Assembly (NCBI RefSeq): GCF_900100845.1 | Contig: NZ_FNFP01000002.1 | Location: 62,001-126,000, forward strand | Direction of reading: 5' to 3' | Origin: Natronincola ferrireducens | Lineage (GTDB): Bacteria > Bacillota > Clostridia > Peptostreptococcales > Natronincolaceae | DNA: 64,000 nt | Shown: one piece after another, positions 8,493-17,685 of the stretch | Layout of the letters: each line of letters starts with the position of its first letter | Position numbering within the stretch: position 1 is the stretch's first letter | Translations under genes and position numbers: made by a program | The notes under the pieces: generated by a model | Told to the model about the DNA's origin: nothing | The model's input: the letters and a program-made list of their open reading frames with translations, nothing else | The model's database searches: none

Positions 8493-10619
8493 ATGTTTGA
8501 AATTCAATTGAATGAACAGCAAAAAAACGCATCTTTACATAAGGATGGGCCAGCCATTGTTCTAGCTGTTGCCGGAGCAGGAAAAACCACCACTTTGTGT
8601 ACTAGGATAGCTAATCTTATTATCAACTATAATGTAAATCCTAAAAAAATAAAAACAATGACCTTTTCACGGGCTGCTGCAAGGGATATGAAGGAAAGAT
8701 TTATTAAATTGTTTGGGGGACAAATACCCAATATACATGATGTTGAATTTAGCACAATACACTCCTTTGCCTATTCTGTGATAAGGTACTATTATAGACA
8801 AAAAGACTTGCCTCTAATTATCATAGAGGATGAAAAGGAAGAAACCAATAAATACCGTATACTCAAGGATATCTTTAAAGAGACAAATAAGGAATATATA
8901 ACCGAAGAACAGTTAGAGGAGCTTTTGGCCAATATAACCTATATAAAAAATATGATGTTAAAACCAAAGGAAATAGAAGAACTTAAAAATAGCATAAAAA
9001 ATTTCAGTCTTATATTTGAAGCCTATGAGAAAATAAAAAGGGAAAATCATTATATAGATTATGATGATATGTTGACGGTGGCCTATCATATCCTCCTGAA
9101 GGAGCCCCAACTTTTAAGAGGACTGCAAAACAAATATGATTATTGGCAGGTTGATGAATTTCAAGATACCAGCAGGATACAATATGAAATACTTAAATTA
9201 CTGGTAAAACCTAATAATAATCTGTTTTGCGTAGGAGATGATGATCAAACCCTGTATTCATGGAGGGGAAGCTATCCCAAAATATTATTGGAGTTTCCTA
9301 AGGAATTTAGGGGTGCTCAGGTATATTTTATGGAAGAAAACTTTAGGAGTACACAGGACATCATTAACCTGAGTAATAGGGTGATCTCTTTAAATAAGCA
9401 ACGATATAAGAAAAATATTTTTACTAAAAAGGATAAAGGTTTACCGGTTTTCATTGAGGAATTTAATAATGAAAAAACTCAAATAGAGACAATTATACAA
9501 GAAATTAAGGCAAAGAGTCCATCCAATGAAGTGGCGATTTTATTCCGTAATAATTTCTCCGCCCTTCCCTTTATAGATAGTTTTCATGAAATGAACATTC
9601 CCTTTTATGTAAGAGAACACAAAATGTCTTTTTTCAAACACTGGATTGTAAAGGATATTATAGCTTTTATTAAATTTACCTATAGGCCCTGTAGCCTGGA
9701 GCTGTTCAATAATATTTATTATAAGTTAAACGCTTATCTATCAAAGCAATCAATTGGGTATGTTGCACAGCAATTAAAGGAAATGGATGCCAAAGAAAGA
9801 GAAAATATAAATATTTTTGACCTGTTACTTACCTATCCAGCCCTTAAGGAATACCAAAAGAATAGAATAATTCGGTTGAAATATGAATTTGACGTTTTTA
9901 AAAAAGAAAACACTAGTAACTTTATGGAGTTTATTAGAAGACGTTTAAGCTATGATGAATATTTAAAAAATCAAGATCTAACCTCTGAAGAAGTAGTAAA
10001 TAATACTATGGGAGTTTTAGAACACTTAGCTAGAAATGTGACAACAGGATTACAATTTATCGATAAAGTAGAAGCATTAAGGCTTTTTACTGAAAAGGCA
10101 AGCCATAATAAAATCAAGACTATAGTTTTATCTACTATCCATGCTGCAAAAGGCTTAGAATTTGATGATGTTTATATTATTGATGTAATAGAGGATGTTT
10201 TACCTAGTGCTTCAAGTTTAAATCTATTACAAAAAAATCAAGATGTCTCTGAGCTTGAGGAAGAAAGACGAATTTTTTATGTGGCATTAACTAGGGCTAG
10301 GAGTCAGTTGAAAATATGCACAGTGAAAAAAAGGTTCAACAATAGCGTAGAGGAGTCTATGTTTATTAAAGAAGTTAAAAAATTCCTTAACATCACTTCA
10401 CCCAAAACAAGGCCAATACCAAAATCCCAAAAACATAAAGTAAACCCCAGGGAATTAGATATAAGTATTTATAAAAAAGGTACATATCTAACCCATAAAT
10501 TTTTTGGTAAAGGTTATATATCAATGGTAAATCAGGGGATTGCAACAGTTGACTTTAAGAGTTTTGGTGTTAAAAAAATAGATATAAAAACCTGTATGGA
10601 ATATAAGCTATTGAGTTAA
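8493..10619 (+). CDS. UvrD/PcrA-like superfamily I DNA helicase
   Basis: This 3'-5' SF1A helicase should unwind DNA in repair or recombination intermediates using ATP. In the 708-residue protein, motifs run in order: Walker A (AGAGKTTTL, about residues 27-35), Walker B (DEFQDTSR), motif III (GDDDQTLYSWRG), motif IV (ENFRSTQDI), motif V (TIHAAKGLEFDDVYI) and motif VI (EEERRIFYVALTRAR). It is close in size to UvrD/PcrA, but its C-terminal tail (LTHKFFGKGYISMVNQGIAT) resembles the Tudor-like RNA polymerase-binding tail of PcrA. The ATG follows AAAGGATGATG. The gene stands alone behind an extended -10 promoter. Its precise pathway is not readable from context, although the nearby pglX suggests an accessory, possibly defence-related neighbourhood. 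Confidence 0.9.
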   Translation: MFEIQLNEQQKNASLHKDGPAIVLAVAGAGKTTTLCTRIANLIINYNVNPKKIKTMTFSRAAARDMKERFIKLFGGQIPNIHDVEFSTIHSFAYSVIRYYYRQKDLPLIIIEDEKEETNKYRILKDIFKETNKEYITEEQLEELLANITYIKNMMLKPKEIEELKNSIKNFSLIFEAYEKIKRENHYIDYDDMLTVAYHILLKEPQLLRGLQNKYDYWQVDEFQDTSRIQYEILKLLVKPNNNLFCVGDDDQTLYSWRGSYPKILLEFPKEFRGAQVYFMEENFRSTQDIINLSNRVISLNKQRYKKNIFTKKDKGLPVFIEEFNNEKTQIETIIQEIKAKSPSNEVAILFRNNFSALPFIDSFHEMNIPFYVREHKMSFFKHWIVKDIIAFIKFTYRPCSLELFNNIYYKLNAYLSKQSIGYVAQQLKEMDAKERENINIFDLLLTYPALKEYQKNRIIRLKYEFDVFKKENTSNFMEFIRRRLSYDEYLKNQDLTSEEVVNNTMGVLEHLARNVTTGLQFIDKVEALRLFTEKASHNKIKTIVLSTIHAAKGLEFDDVYIIDVIEDVLPSASSLNLLQKNQDVSELEEERRIFYVALTRARSQLKICTVKKRFNNSVEESMFIKEVKKFLNITSPKTRPIPKSQKHKVNPRELDISIYKKGTYLTHKFFGKGYISMVNQGIATVDFKSFGVKKIDIKTCMEYKLLS

Positions 10620-10656
10620 TTATAAGAAGTTAAAAAGGTTGTAAGAATATAATATA

Positions 10657-10684
10657 TTTACAAATCCTCAAAAATAGGTATAAT
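10657..10684 (+). promoter_or_regulatory. SigA-type promoter
   Basis: TTTACA and TATAAT are separated by 16 bases, some 55 bases before the start of the dUTPase-like gene. Confidence 0.55.
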
Positions 10685-10741
10685 TATATTATCAAGTATT
10701 ATTACTAGGTACTAATAATATATTTTAGAGAGGGAATGATT

Positions 10742-11248
10742 ATGGACTTACAGCATTTATTTAAAATACAAAGCATTATAGAAAATAGTATCATGCAAAT
10801 AAGTGATATAAAAGAGGACGCGTTGGGCAAGGAAAATGTTTTTGACTTAAGATTTTTAGCCTTGCAAATAAAAACAGGAGAGATAGCAAACTTAACTAAG
10901 TGCTATAAATATTCTAAAGAACAAGAGAGTATTCCTAAAGATAAATTGTTTGTTAGGTATCTTGACGCCATGAAATTTTTATTATCTATAGGCAATGTTC
11001 ATGAATTTAATATTATTGATAAATATGCCATTGAAGCTTTAGAAAGGGAAGAAAATATTATAAAATTATTCTCATCTATTTATGATGGTATAAGCAATCT
11101 CAAGGAAGAAATCCTTCAAAACAACTATATTGGTGCTTTGTCTATCTATACAAAGCTATTTGCAAAATATGTAAATTTAGGGGAAGTTCTTGGATTAAGC
11201 TTCGATGAAGTGTATGCTTATTATACAAAGAATTATATGGCCTCTTAA
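10742..11248 (+). CDS. Degenerate dUTPase-like (MazG-type all-alpha fold) protein
   Basis: The 168-residue protein follows the layout of dimeric dUTPases (dUTPase_2, all-alpha NTP pyrophosphatases): an N-terminal LQHLFKIQSIIEN helix, then FLALQIKTGEIANLTKCYKY, then RYLDAMKFLLSIG. In active members the metal site is ExxE (as in VELGE) plus ExxD (as in EEYVDGLHF). Here the first acid of each pair is replaced, by K and by R, and the conserved C-terminal N-RQ segment is missing because the protein stops at YYTKNYMAS. It is therefore probably not an active dUTPase. The ATG at 10742 has a well-spaced GAGAGGG, so it is preferred to 10736. The gene is monocistronic, with its own promoter and terminator. 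Confidence 0.6.
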   Translation: MDLQHLFKIQSIIENSIMQISDIKEDALGKENVFDLRFLALQIKTGEIANLTKCYKYSKEQESIPKDKLFVRYLDAMKFLLSIGNVHEFNIIDKYAIEALEREENIIKLFSSIYDGISNLKEEILQNNYIGALSIYTKLFAKYVNLGEVLGLSFDEVYAYYTKNYMAS

Positions 11249-11285
11249 GATTAAAGAAATCTAAACTAAAGTATTAAGAAAATAT

Positions 11286-11323
11286 AAGCCCTCCTTGTCT
11301 ATTGACAGGCAGGGTTTTTGTAT
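11286..11323 (+). terminator. Terminator of the dUTPase-like gene
   Basis: CCCTCCTTGTC pairs imperfectly with GACAGGCAGGG around a TATT loop, followed by TTTTTG. Confidence 0.75.
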
Positions 11324-11371
11324 TACAAAGAAGGTTTATTTATCGATGTTTTTAAGCACTGGGATGGATCA

Positions 11372-11400
11372 TTTACTGGAAAAACAAGTTTTGTTATAAT
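11372..11400 (+). promoter_or_regulatory. SigA-type promoter of pglX
   Basis: TTTACT (11372-11377) and TATAAT (11395-11400) are spaced by 17 bases, about 58 bases before the chosen start. Confidence 0.6.
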
Positions 11401-11457
11401 AAGATAACAGAAAATCAGCATAGAGGTTTGATGACCTATATATCAGGGGGTAGGGAA

Positions 11458-14400
11458 ATGGACAAAAACGTCTTAAAAAGCTTTGCCATAAGAGGAAGAC
11501 AAAAAATGATAAATGGTATTATGAAAAGGGCCCAGCAGTTAGGGGTTACAAAAGATGAGATAAAAAAAATGAAACTTTCTGAAAATGGATTTATATTAGA
11601 CGAAAAAGATAATAATATAGTTTTAAAACAATATCAATTTAAACAACGGCAACAACTAGTAGGGAGAATTAAGGAAAAGGGCTTTGAGGAAGTGATAGAA
11701 GAGGCGGCCTATATTTGGTTCAATGGCTTAATAGCTTTAAGGTTTATGGAGGTTAAAGGATACCTTCCTACAGGTGTGAGGGTGTTGTCTTCTATAGAAG
11801 AAGGTAAAAAAGAGCCGGATATTATTAGAGCGGCATTACATATTGATTTGGATTTAAATAGAGAAATAGTAACTAGCTTAATAAAAGAAAAGGACATTGA
11901 AGATCTATATAGGTATCTGTTAGTAAGGCAGTGTAATCAGTTAGGAAAAATCATACCAACTATATTTCAAAGGATAAGAGGGTATATAGAGCTTTTATTA
12001 CCCGATGATTTACTTGCGAGGGGATCAATTATTGATGATCTAGTCTTTTCTGTTAAAGAAGAAGCCTTTAGAGAAGGGATTGAAGTTATTGGCTGGCTTT
12101 ATCAATATTATATTTCTCAGGAAAAGGATGAGGTGTTTGCAGGAGTAAATAAAAATCAAAAAATTATGAAAGAAAACATTCCTGCTGCTACACAAATTTT
12201 TACACCAAAATGGATTGTACAATATATGGTGGAAAATTCCCTAGGAAAGCTTTGGAGGGATATTAATCCTGATACAAAGCTGATATCTAAGTGGAGGTAT
12301 TATTTAGATGAAGGTCACCAGGGGATAGAAGTAAAACAACAACGATATGCTCCTGGTAATAAAAAATTAACCCCTGAGGACATAAAGTTACTAGATCCAG
12401 CAATGGGCTCTGGACATATACTGGTTTATGCATTTGACCTCCTCTACGACATCTACTTAGAAGCAGGGTATAGGGAAGAAGATATATCAAAGCTAATTTT
12501 AGAAAAAAACCTCTATGGATTAGATATTGATGATAAAGTAACTCCATTGACCTCTTTTGCTTTAATGATGCAGGCAAGAAGCAAAACCCCTGATATATTT
12601 GATAAAAAAGTATCGTTAAATATTTACGCTATACAGGAAAGTATCGACATTTCTCAAGAAGCAATGGATTTCTTTATAGCTCCACAAAAGGACTTGAAAG
12701 ATGAAGTACAGTATCTAATGGACATATTTCAAAATGCTAAAGAATATGGTGCTATGCTAGAGGTAAAAAAGATAAATTTTGATGCAATTGAGGGAAGAAT
12801 AGAAGAAATTCGAGAAGCTGACATAGAAGACCTTTTTATGCTGGAGTACAGAGAAGCTATATTAAAAACAATACCTCCATTAGTGAAACAAGGAAGGCTG
12901 ATGAGTGACAAGTATGATGTGGTAGTGGCTAATCCCCCCTATGGAGGTTTAAGAAAATTAAATCCTAATCTTAAAAGGTTCCTAGAAGATAATTATAAGG
13001 ATTATAAATATGATCTATTTTCGGTATTTATCATCAGAAACCTTAGCTTTACTAAAGAATATGGTTATACAGGTTTTATGACACCAAATGTATGGCAGTT
13101 TATTAATTCCTATGAAAAACTTAGAAGGGTGATAATGAATAACTATCAGTTGGATAGTTTGATTCAATTAGAGGATGAAGGCTTTCAAGATGCATCTGTA
13201 TCCATAAGCACCTTTATTATCAACAAGTGTCCTTTGTTTAAAAAGGCTATTTTTATTAAGCTACAGGCCAGGGGAGATGTTCAAGCCCAAAGGGCTGAAG
13301 AGGCTATTAAAAGTAAGGATGGAAATAAATATGTGGTAGAGCCAACTATTTTTAACGATATACCCAATCACAAAATAGCTTTTTGGATATCCTCCAGTAC
13401 CCTTGATACCTTTAAAAGGGGAGAGAAACTTGAGACTATTGGCAAGCCTCGACAAGGCATGGCTACTTCGGATAATAATAGATTTTTAAAATACTGGTAC
13501 GAAGTAAGTTTTCCTACTATTAAATTTGGTGCCACAAGCTCAAATGATACAGCAGGCTATAAGTGGATTCCCTATAACAAGGGGGGCGGCCATAGAAAAT
13601 GGTATGGTAACAATGACATGGTTATCAATTGGGAGAAAAATGGTTATGAAGTAAAAAAATATGCAGCACAGCTTTATGGTAACTATTCCCGAACCATTAA
13701 AAATGAAGGCTTATATTTTAAAGAAGGAATAACCTATACCTTCATAGGAAAAGATATGGCACCTAGGCTTTCTCCGAAGGGGTTTATTTTTGATGTAGCT
13801 GGATCTATGATATTTGTAGAGGAAGAATGGATTTTTTATATTTTAGCTTTAATTTCAACAAATTTATCTAGACACTATATGGATATTTTAAATCCAACCA
13901 TTAACATTCAAGTGGGAGATATTAAAAATATCCCCGTTATTAAAACCGAAGATAGAAAAACTTTAGAAAAAATTAATCGATTAGCATTAGAGAATATTGA
14001 TATAGCTAAAAAACACTGGGATTCCTTTGAAACCTCTTGGGATTTTGAAAAACATCCTTTTTTAATTCACCGGCACAATACATGTTATATTAAAGAGGCC
14101 TACAACCAATGGGAAAGCTTTACAGAAAACCAGTTTAATCGATTGAAGGCTAATGAAGAAGTCTTAAATAAAATGTTTATTGAAATATATGGTTTACAGG
14201 ATGTATTAACTCCAGAGGTAGAGGAGAAGGAAATAACCATAAAAAAAGCTAATAGAGAGAGGGATATAAAATCCCTTATCTCCTATGCTGTAGGATGCAT
14301 GTTTGGTCGATATTCTTTGGATGCAGATGGATTAGTTTATGGTGGCGGAGATTTTAACATCAATCAATATAAATCCCTTCAGGCCAGTAAAAATAATATA

Positions 14401-14823
14401 GTTCCTATTGTGGAGAATGAAAGCTTTGAAGGAGACATTACAAATAGATTTGAAGCTTTTCTAATAGCAACCTTTGGACAAGAGGCTATAGAGGGTAATC
14501 TAACCTATATTGCTGAGACTTTAGGAATGAAGTCCAATGAAACATCTCGACAGACCATTAAAAGATACTTTCAAAAATACTTTTATAAAGATCATATAAA
14601 AACCTATAATAAAAGACCTATATATTGGCTATTCAACAGTAAAGATACTTGTGACTTTAAAGTCTTGACTTATATCCATAGACATAATGAATTAATGATG
14701 AGTATAGAAAATAGGGAGCTAAGAATAGATATAGATGATGGGATTCTAACAAATTATAGGGGGCTTCAAGGCAAAGAAGTAAACTTGGGACAAGGAAAAT
14801 ATTTGCTGGCAGCTATTGAATAA
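11458..14823 (+). CDS. pglX: BREX-type adenine-specific DNA methyltransferase PglX (orphan)
   Basis: PglX methylates adenine in the host recognition sequence of BREX phage-defence systems. The 1121-residue protein has the PglX N-terminus (LKSFAIRGRQKMINGIMKRA and the EEAAYIWFNGLIALRFME block) and TPKWIVQYMV. The SAM motif DPAMGSGH is near residue 313, and the catalytic NPPYGG begins near residue 492. A long target-recognition and C-terminal region follows. The ATG at 11458 fits the family start better than 11428. No brxA, brxB, brxC, pglZ or brxL gene is nearby; the flanks are a dUTPase-like gene and a gene scrap. It may be an orphan methyltransferase or the remnant of a lost BREX island. The assignment rests on family knowledge plus visible motifs. 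Confidence 0.88.
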   Translation: MDKNVLKSFAIRGRQKMINGIMKRAQQLGVTKDEIKKMKLSENGFILDEKDNNIVLKQYQFKQRQQLVGRIKEKGFEEVIEEAAYIWFNGLIALRFMEVKGYLPTGVRVLSSIEEGKKEPDIIRAALHIDLDLNREIVTSLIKEKDIEDLYRYLLVRQCNQLGKIIPTIFQRIRGYIELLLPDDLLARGSIIDDLVFSVKEEAFREGIEVIGWLYQYYISQEKDEVFAGVNKNQKIMKENIPAATQIFTPKWIVQYMVENSLGKLWRDINPDTKLISKWRYYLDEGHQGIEVKQQRYAPGNKKLTPEDIKLLDPAMGSGHILVYAFDLLYDIYLEAGYREEDISKLILEKNLYGLDIDDKVTPLTSFALMMQARSKTPDIFDKKVSLNIYAIQESIDISQEAMDFFIAPQKDLKDEVQYLMDIFQNAKEYGAMLEVKKINFDAIEGRIEEIREADIEDLFMLEYREAILKTIPPLVKQGRLMSDKYDVVVANPPYGGLRKLNPNLKRFLEDNYKDYKYDLFSVFIIRNLSFTKEYGYTGFMTPNVWQFINSYEKLRRVIMNNYQLDSLIQLEDEGFQDASVSISTFIINKCPLFKKAIFIKLQARGDVQAQRAEEAIKSKDGNKYVVEPTIFNDIPNHKIAFWISSSTLDTFKRGEKLETIGKPRQGMATSDNNRFLKYWYEVSFPTIKFGATSSNDTAGYKWIPYNKGGGHRKWYGNNDMVINWEKNGYEVKKYAAQLYGNYSRTIKNEGLYFKEGITYTFIGKDMAPRLSPKGFIFDVAGSMIFVEEEWIFYILALISTNLSRHYMDILNPTINIQVGDIKNIPVIKTEDRKTLEKINRLALENIDIAKKHWDSFETSWDFEKHPFLIHRHNTCYIKEAYNQWESFTENQFNRLKANEEVLNKMFIEIYGLQDVLTPEVEEKEITIKKANRERDIKSLISYAVGCMFGRYSLDADGLVYGGGDFNINQYKSLQASKNNIVPIVENESFEGDITNRFEAFLIATFGQEAIEGNLTYIAETLGMKSNETSRQTIKRYFQKYFYKDHIKTYNKRPIYWLFNSKDTCDFKVLTYIHRHNELMMSIENRELRIDIDDGILTNYRGLQGKEVNLGQGKYLLAAIE

Positions 14824-14885
14824 AGAAAGACAATATTTTATAGGATTCATATTTTAAAAATAAGGAGGAAAAGTTTAGACGATAG

Positions 14886-15095
14886 GTTTTTGCTAATATT
14901 TCAAAAAAAACCTATAAAAAAGCTTTTGTTGATGGATTAACGTTGTTGGATATTGCTACAACAAACAAAATGCTGAAGAAAATCCATGAAATTCCCAACT
15001 ATACAAAACTTCAAAAAGTTTTAATGGAAGAGTTTAGTGTGGGAGGTATAGATAAGTACGAATTGGTTAAAATCTTTAAAAACTATGGTTTGTAG
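14886..15095 (+). pseudogene. Gene remnant behind pglX (no start codon)
   Basis: An open frame of 69 codons follows a TAG at 14883-14885 but has no start codon at its beginning. A good AAGGAGG lies near 14861, out of step with it. The translation (KTYKKAFVDGLTLLDIATTN, then an MLKKIHEIPNYTKLQK helix, ending FKNYGL) is protein-like. It looks like the 3' end of a gene whose 5' part was deleted or frameshifted. I do not recognise the parent. Its position right behind an orphan pglX hints at a decayed accessory island. Confidence 0.4.
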
Positions 15096-15128
15096 ACTAT
15101 CATTCCTATGCATAATAATAAAAATGTA

Positions 15129-15137
15129 TGATATAAT
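15129..15137 (+). promoter_or_regulatory. Extended -10 promoter
   Basis: TGATATAAT gives a TGn extended -10 about 30 bases before the lipoprotein gene. Confidence 0.55.
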
Positions 15138-15167
15138 AGAAGAAATGTTAGAGGTAGGTGATATACA

Positions 15168-15668
15168 ATGAAGATAAAAAAGATAATAGCTATACTACTA
15201 ATAACCCTACTCTTTTTAATTGGCTGTGCTTCAGATTCATCACCGGAAGCAAATGATTTTTTAGACACTAACGAAACAGATGAAGAAATAAACTATACAG
15301 CTATAGAAGTCAACCAATTTACAGACAGTCAACAGCTAAAAGAAAGACTGATAGAGTCAATTGCAATAGAATTGAAGAATACAGAAAACATCACCATAGG
15401 TATGCTACAGGAAAGAGAGCAAATATTGAATCTAGTAGAAAACTTATTTACTTATACTGTAAAAGAAGAGTATACTGTTACTGAACAGACGGATATTGTA
15501 GGTCCTATTAATTTCTATTTCTCTGATGGCAATGATATTTATGGTTTGATGAACAATAAGTATATTTACATAGAAGGTTATTATTTTACCATTGATACTA
15601 AAACATCTCAACAATTACAAAACTTTTTTAGGGCTAATATAGCTCCAGCGCCTGTTCCAGGAGAATAA
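15168..15668 (+). CDS. Lipoprotein of unknown function
   Basis: The 166-residue product starts with a classical lipoprotein signal: a basic KIKK, a hydrophobic stretch, and the lipobox LIGC with the lipidated cysteine at residue 20. It should therefore be diacylated by Lgt and anchored to the outer face of the membrane. The mature part is acidic and begins with a flexible S/D/E/N-rich linker. It then has a compact region with YTVKEEYTVTEQTDIVGPIN and YFSDGNDIYGLMNNKYIYIE. I see no known catalytic motif. The ribosome site GAGGTAGGTG is well placed. It converges with the minus-strand Nudix gene 20 bases away. Confidence 0.75.
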   Translation: MKIKKIIAILLITLLFLIGCASDSSPEANDFLDTNETDEEINYTAIEVNQFTDSQQLKERLIESIAIELKNTENITIGMLQEREQILNLVENLFTYTVKEEYTVTEQTDIVGPINFYFSDGNDIYGLMNNKYIYIEGYYFTIDTKTSQQLQNFFRANIAPAPVPGE

Positions 15669-15688
15669 ACAAGCACCGGGATCTTCAG

Positions 15689-16303
15689 TTAGCACTTAAT
15701 AATCTCTAAAAAATTCTTAAGGATTTTTGCTGTGATGCCCCAAATAACATAGTCTTGATACTGATAAAAATAGACGTGGTAATCACTTGTCCTCCAATTA
15801 TACTCTTTTCCTTTATGGATGAGATGAAAGGGAAAGTTTTTATCTGGTGCTGTATTTACCTTTAATTTATGGGCTAAAGGCTGTTGTAGCATTAGTTCCT
15901 TTAAAGGAACAGTAAAGATAGAATCCACCTCCACCCTATTAAAGTCAATGGCTTCAACTTTAATATTATGAAGGAATCCACAAAAAGGATAAATAATCAT
16001 ATTAAAGGTCGTGACAATAGGGTCTAATTTTCCGATGATCTCTATATTTTTAGGTAAAATATTTAGTTCTTCAATGGTTTCCCTTATTGCTGATTGTTGA
16101 AGAGTCTCATTGTTTTCAACCTTGCCCCCTGGAAAGCAGATTTCTCCTGGTTGCGTATTCAGCTGATGAGAGCGAACCTGAAACAACACGTGCAAATCAT
16201 CTTTTATTTCTACAAGAGGAACTAACACGGATGATTTTAATAGGGGATTAGAAGTTGATTTTTTCTTATTATGAAATGAATTTATTATTTGCTTATAGTT
16301 CAT
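15689..16303 (-). CDS. Nudix hydrolase, CoA pyrophosphatase type
   Basis: This family (NUDT7/8, YeaB-like) hydrolyses coenzyme A or related CoA derivatives to phosphopantetheine and 3',5'-ADP. The 204-residue protein has the Nudix box G-x5-E-x7-REUxEE (GGKVENNETLQQSAIRETIE followed by E). Just ahead is the CoA-specific NUDIX signature LxxxxxQPGEICFPGG (as QLNTQPGEICFPGG). These two together are diagnostic of the CoA subgroup. It lies on the minus strand, convergent with the lipoprotein gene and divergent from the MaoC gene. No membrane segment is seen. Confidence 0.88.
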   Translation of the reverse strand: MNYKQIINSFHNKKKSTSNPLLKSSVLVPLVEIKDDLHVLFQVRSHQLNTQPGEICFPGGKVENNETLQQSAIRETIEELNILPKNIEIIGKLDPIVTTFNMIIYPFCGFLHNIKVEAIDFNRVEVDSIFTVPLKELMLQQPLAHKLKVNTAPDKNFPFHLIHKGKEYNWRTSDYHVYFYQYQDYVIWGITAKILKNFLEIIKC

Positions 16304-16556
16304 TCACATATACACCTCTATGCTATAATTATAATTTCTTAAGAAAAACCCAATAGTTGTAAAACAATCTTTACCTTATCATCCTATCATATTCTTATAA
16401 TATATACAAAATTATAAATAGATAGAAAAAAAGAATCAAAAATACGCTAAGTTTAACAAAATAAAGGAAAAGCACTTTATATAACGAAGGTTAACAAAGT
16501 AAAGGTTGAAGTTAATTAAATATATAAACAAATCAAAAGGTTGGGAGGAATAATAA
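16304..16556. other. Divergent intergenic region
   Basis: This AT-rich region between the divergent Nudix and MaoC genes presumably holds both promoters. I could not place either with confidence. Confidence 0.4.
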
Positions 16557-16973
16557 ATGATTGGAAAAAATATAACACAAATAAATCTTGGTGACAAAGC
16601 AAGCTTTGAAAAAACCATTACTGAAACAGATGTATATCTATATGCAGGTATTACAGGGGACTTAAATCCTGCCCATATTAATCAGGTGGCGGCAGAAAAA
16701 TCTATGTTTAAAGGAAGAATAGCCCATGGCATGTTAACAGCTGGATTAATTTCTACTGTTTTAGGCATGTATTTACCAGGACCTGGAACCATTTACCTAG
16801 GGCAGGAATTAAAATTTTTAGCCCCTGTCAAATTTGGTGATACTATTAAAGTAGAGGCTGAAGTAATAGAGAAAAAAGAAGAAAAAAACCGTATCAAGCT
16901 TAAGACCATTTGTACAAATCAAGATGGGGTTATAGTGTTACAAGGGATTGCTACAGTTATGCCTCCTAAATAA
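16557..16973 (+). CDS. MaoC-family (R)-specific enoyl-CoA hydratase-like protein
   Basis: The 138-residue hot-dog-fold protein is the single-domain MaoC type, which hydrates trans-2-enoyl-CoA to (R)-3-hydroxyacyl-CoA (PhaJ-like), usually as a dimer. The hydratase motif is clear: YAGITGDLNPAHIN carries the catalytic Asp and His, and FKGRIAHGML follows. C-terminal LKFLAPVKFGDTIKVEAEV is also typical. The start follows GGGAGGAA. It stands alone, so the physiological substrate (butyrate-type or fatty-acid metabolism) is not indicated by neighbours. Confidence 0.88.
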   Translation: MIGKNITQINLGDKASFEKTITETDVYLYAGITGDLNPAHINQVAAEKSMFKGRIAHGMLTAGLISTVLGMYLPGPGTIYLGQELKFLAPVKFGDTIKVEAEVIEKKEEKNRIKLKTICTNQDGVIVLQGIATVMPPK

Positions 16974-17122
16974 TATTCTATGAAGCCTATAATCCTGATT
17001 AATTAGCTATAGATTAAATTCTATTCCATAATTTAACTTATTAATACTTTTTTAAAAAAAGGTATAATAAGAAAGAAATCAGTACAATAGATATAGAAAA
17101 TTATTGAAGGAGGTGTAGTAGA

Positions 17123-17656
17123 ATGAAGATTTATACTAAAACCGGTGATAGAGGAGAAACAAGTTTATATGATGGAAAAAGGGTATCAAAGGACGATATT
17201 CGAGTAGAAAGCTATGGTACAATAGATGAACTGAATTCTACCCTAGGTTTAGCTAGAAATTTTGTGAAGGATGAAAAAATTGTTGGTATTATTTATAGAA
17301 TACAAAGGGAATTATTTGATGTAGCTGGAGAGTTAGCTACTCAGGATAGAGAAAAGTTTCCTGAAAAGATTGAAACCCAGCATGTAGAATTTTTAGAGGA
17401 AGTCATAGATACATATATATCTAAAATAGAAGAAGTAAATGCATTTATAATTCCAGGAACCAGTAAAGCTTCTGCAGGCCTACATGTAGCTAGAACTGTA
17501 TGCAGAAGAGCAGAAAGAAGAATTTTAACTTTAAGCAGGGAGGAACATGTTAACCCAATACTTATGAAATATGTTAATCGTTTATCCGATGCTATTTATA
17601 CAATTGCCAGATATTTAGAAGGTGAACTAAAATATATAACTTTTAACAAACAATAG
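17123..17656 (+). CDS. PduO-type cob(I)alamin adenosyltransferase
   Basis: This enzyme transfers adenosyl from ATP to cob(I)alamin, giving coenzyme B12. The 177-residue protein has the PduO-family ATP-binding N-terminus ([20 protein letters not shown]), the substrate-orienting [18 protein letters not shown], and the late signature [13 protein letters not shown] followed by [15 protein letters not shown]. It forms a trimer in the family. The start has AAGGAGGTG. hpt follows 29 bases later and may be co-transcribed, though the two functions are unrelated. The PduL gene further downstream (20266) raises a possible link to B12-dependent fermentations, but no diol dehydratase is present here. Confidence 0.93.
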   Translation: MKIYTKTGDRGETSLYDGKRVSKDDIRVESYGTIDELNSTLGLARNFVKDEKIVGIIYRIQRELFDVAGELATQDREKFPEKIETQHVEFLEEVIDTYISKIEEVNAFIIPGTSKASAGLHVARTVCRRAERRILTLSREEHVNPILMKYVNRLSDAIYTIARYLEGELKYITFNKQ

Positions 17657-17685
17657 TTATACATGAAGAGAGGGCAAAGAATTTT

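Noticed and set aside
16974-17122. Cobalamin riboswitch before the adenosyltransferase
   Set aside because: The 150-base gap is too short and no B12-box-like sequence is visible.
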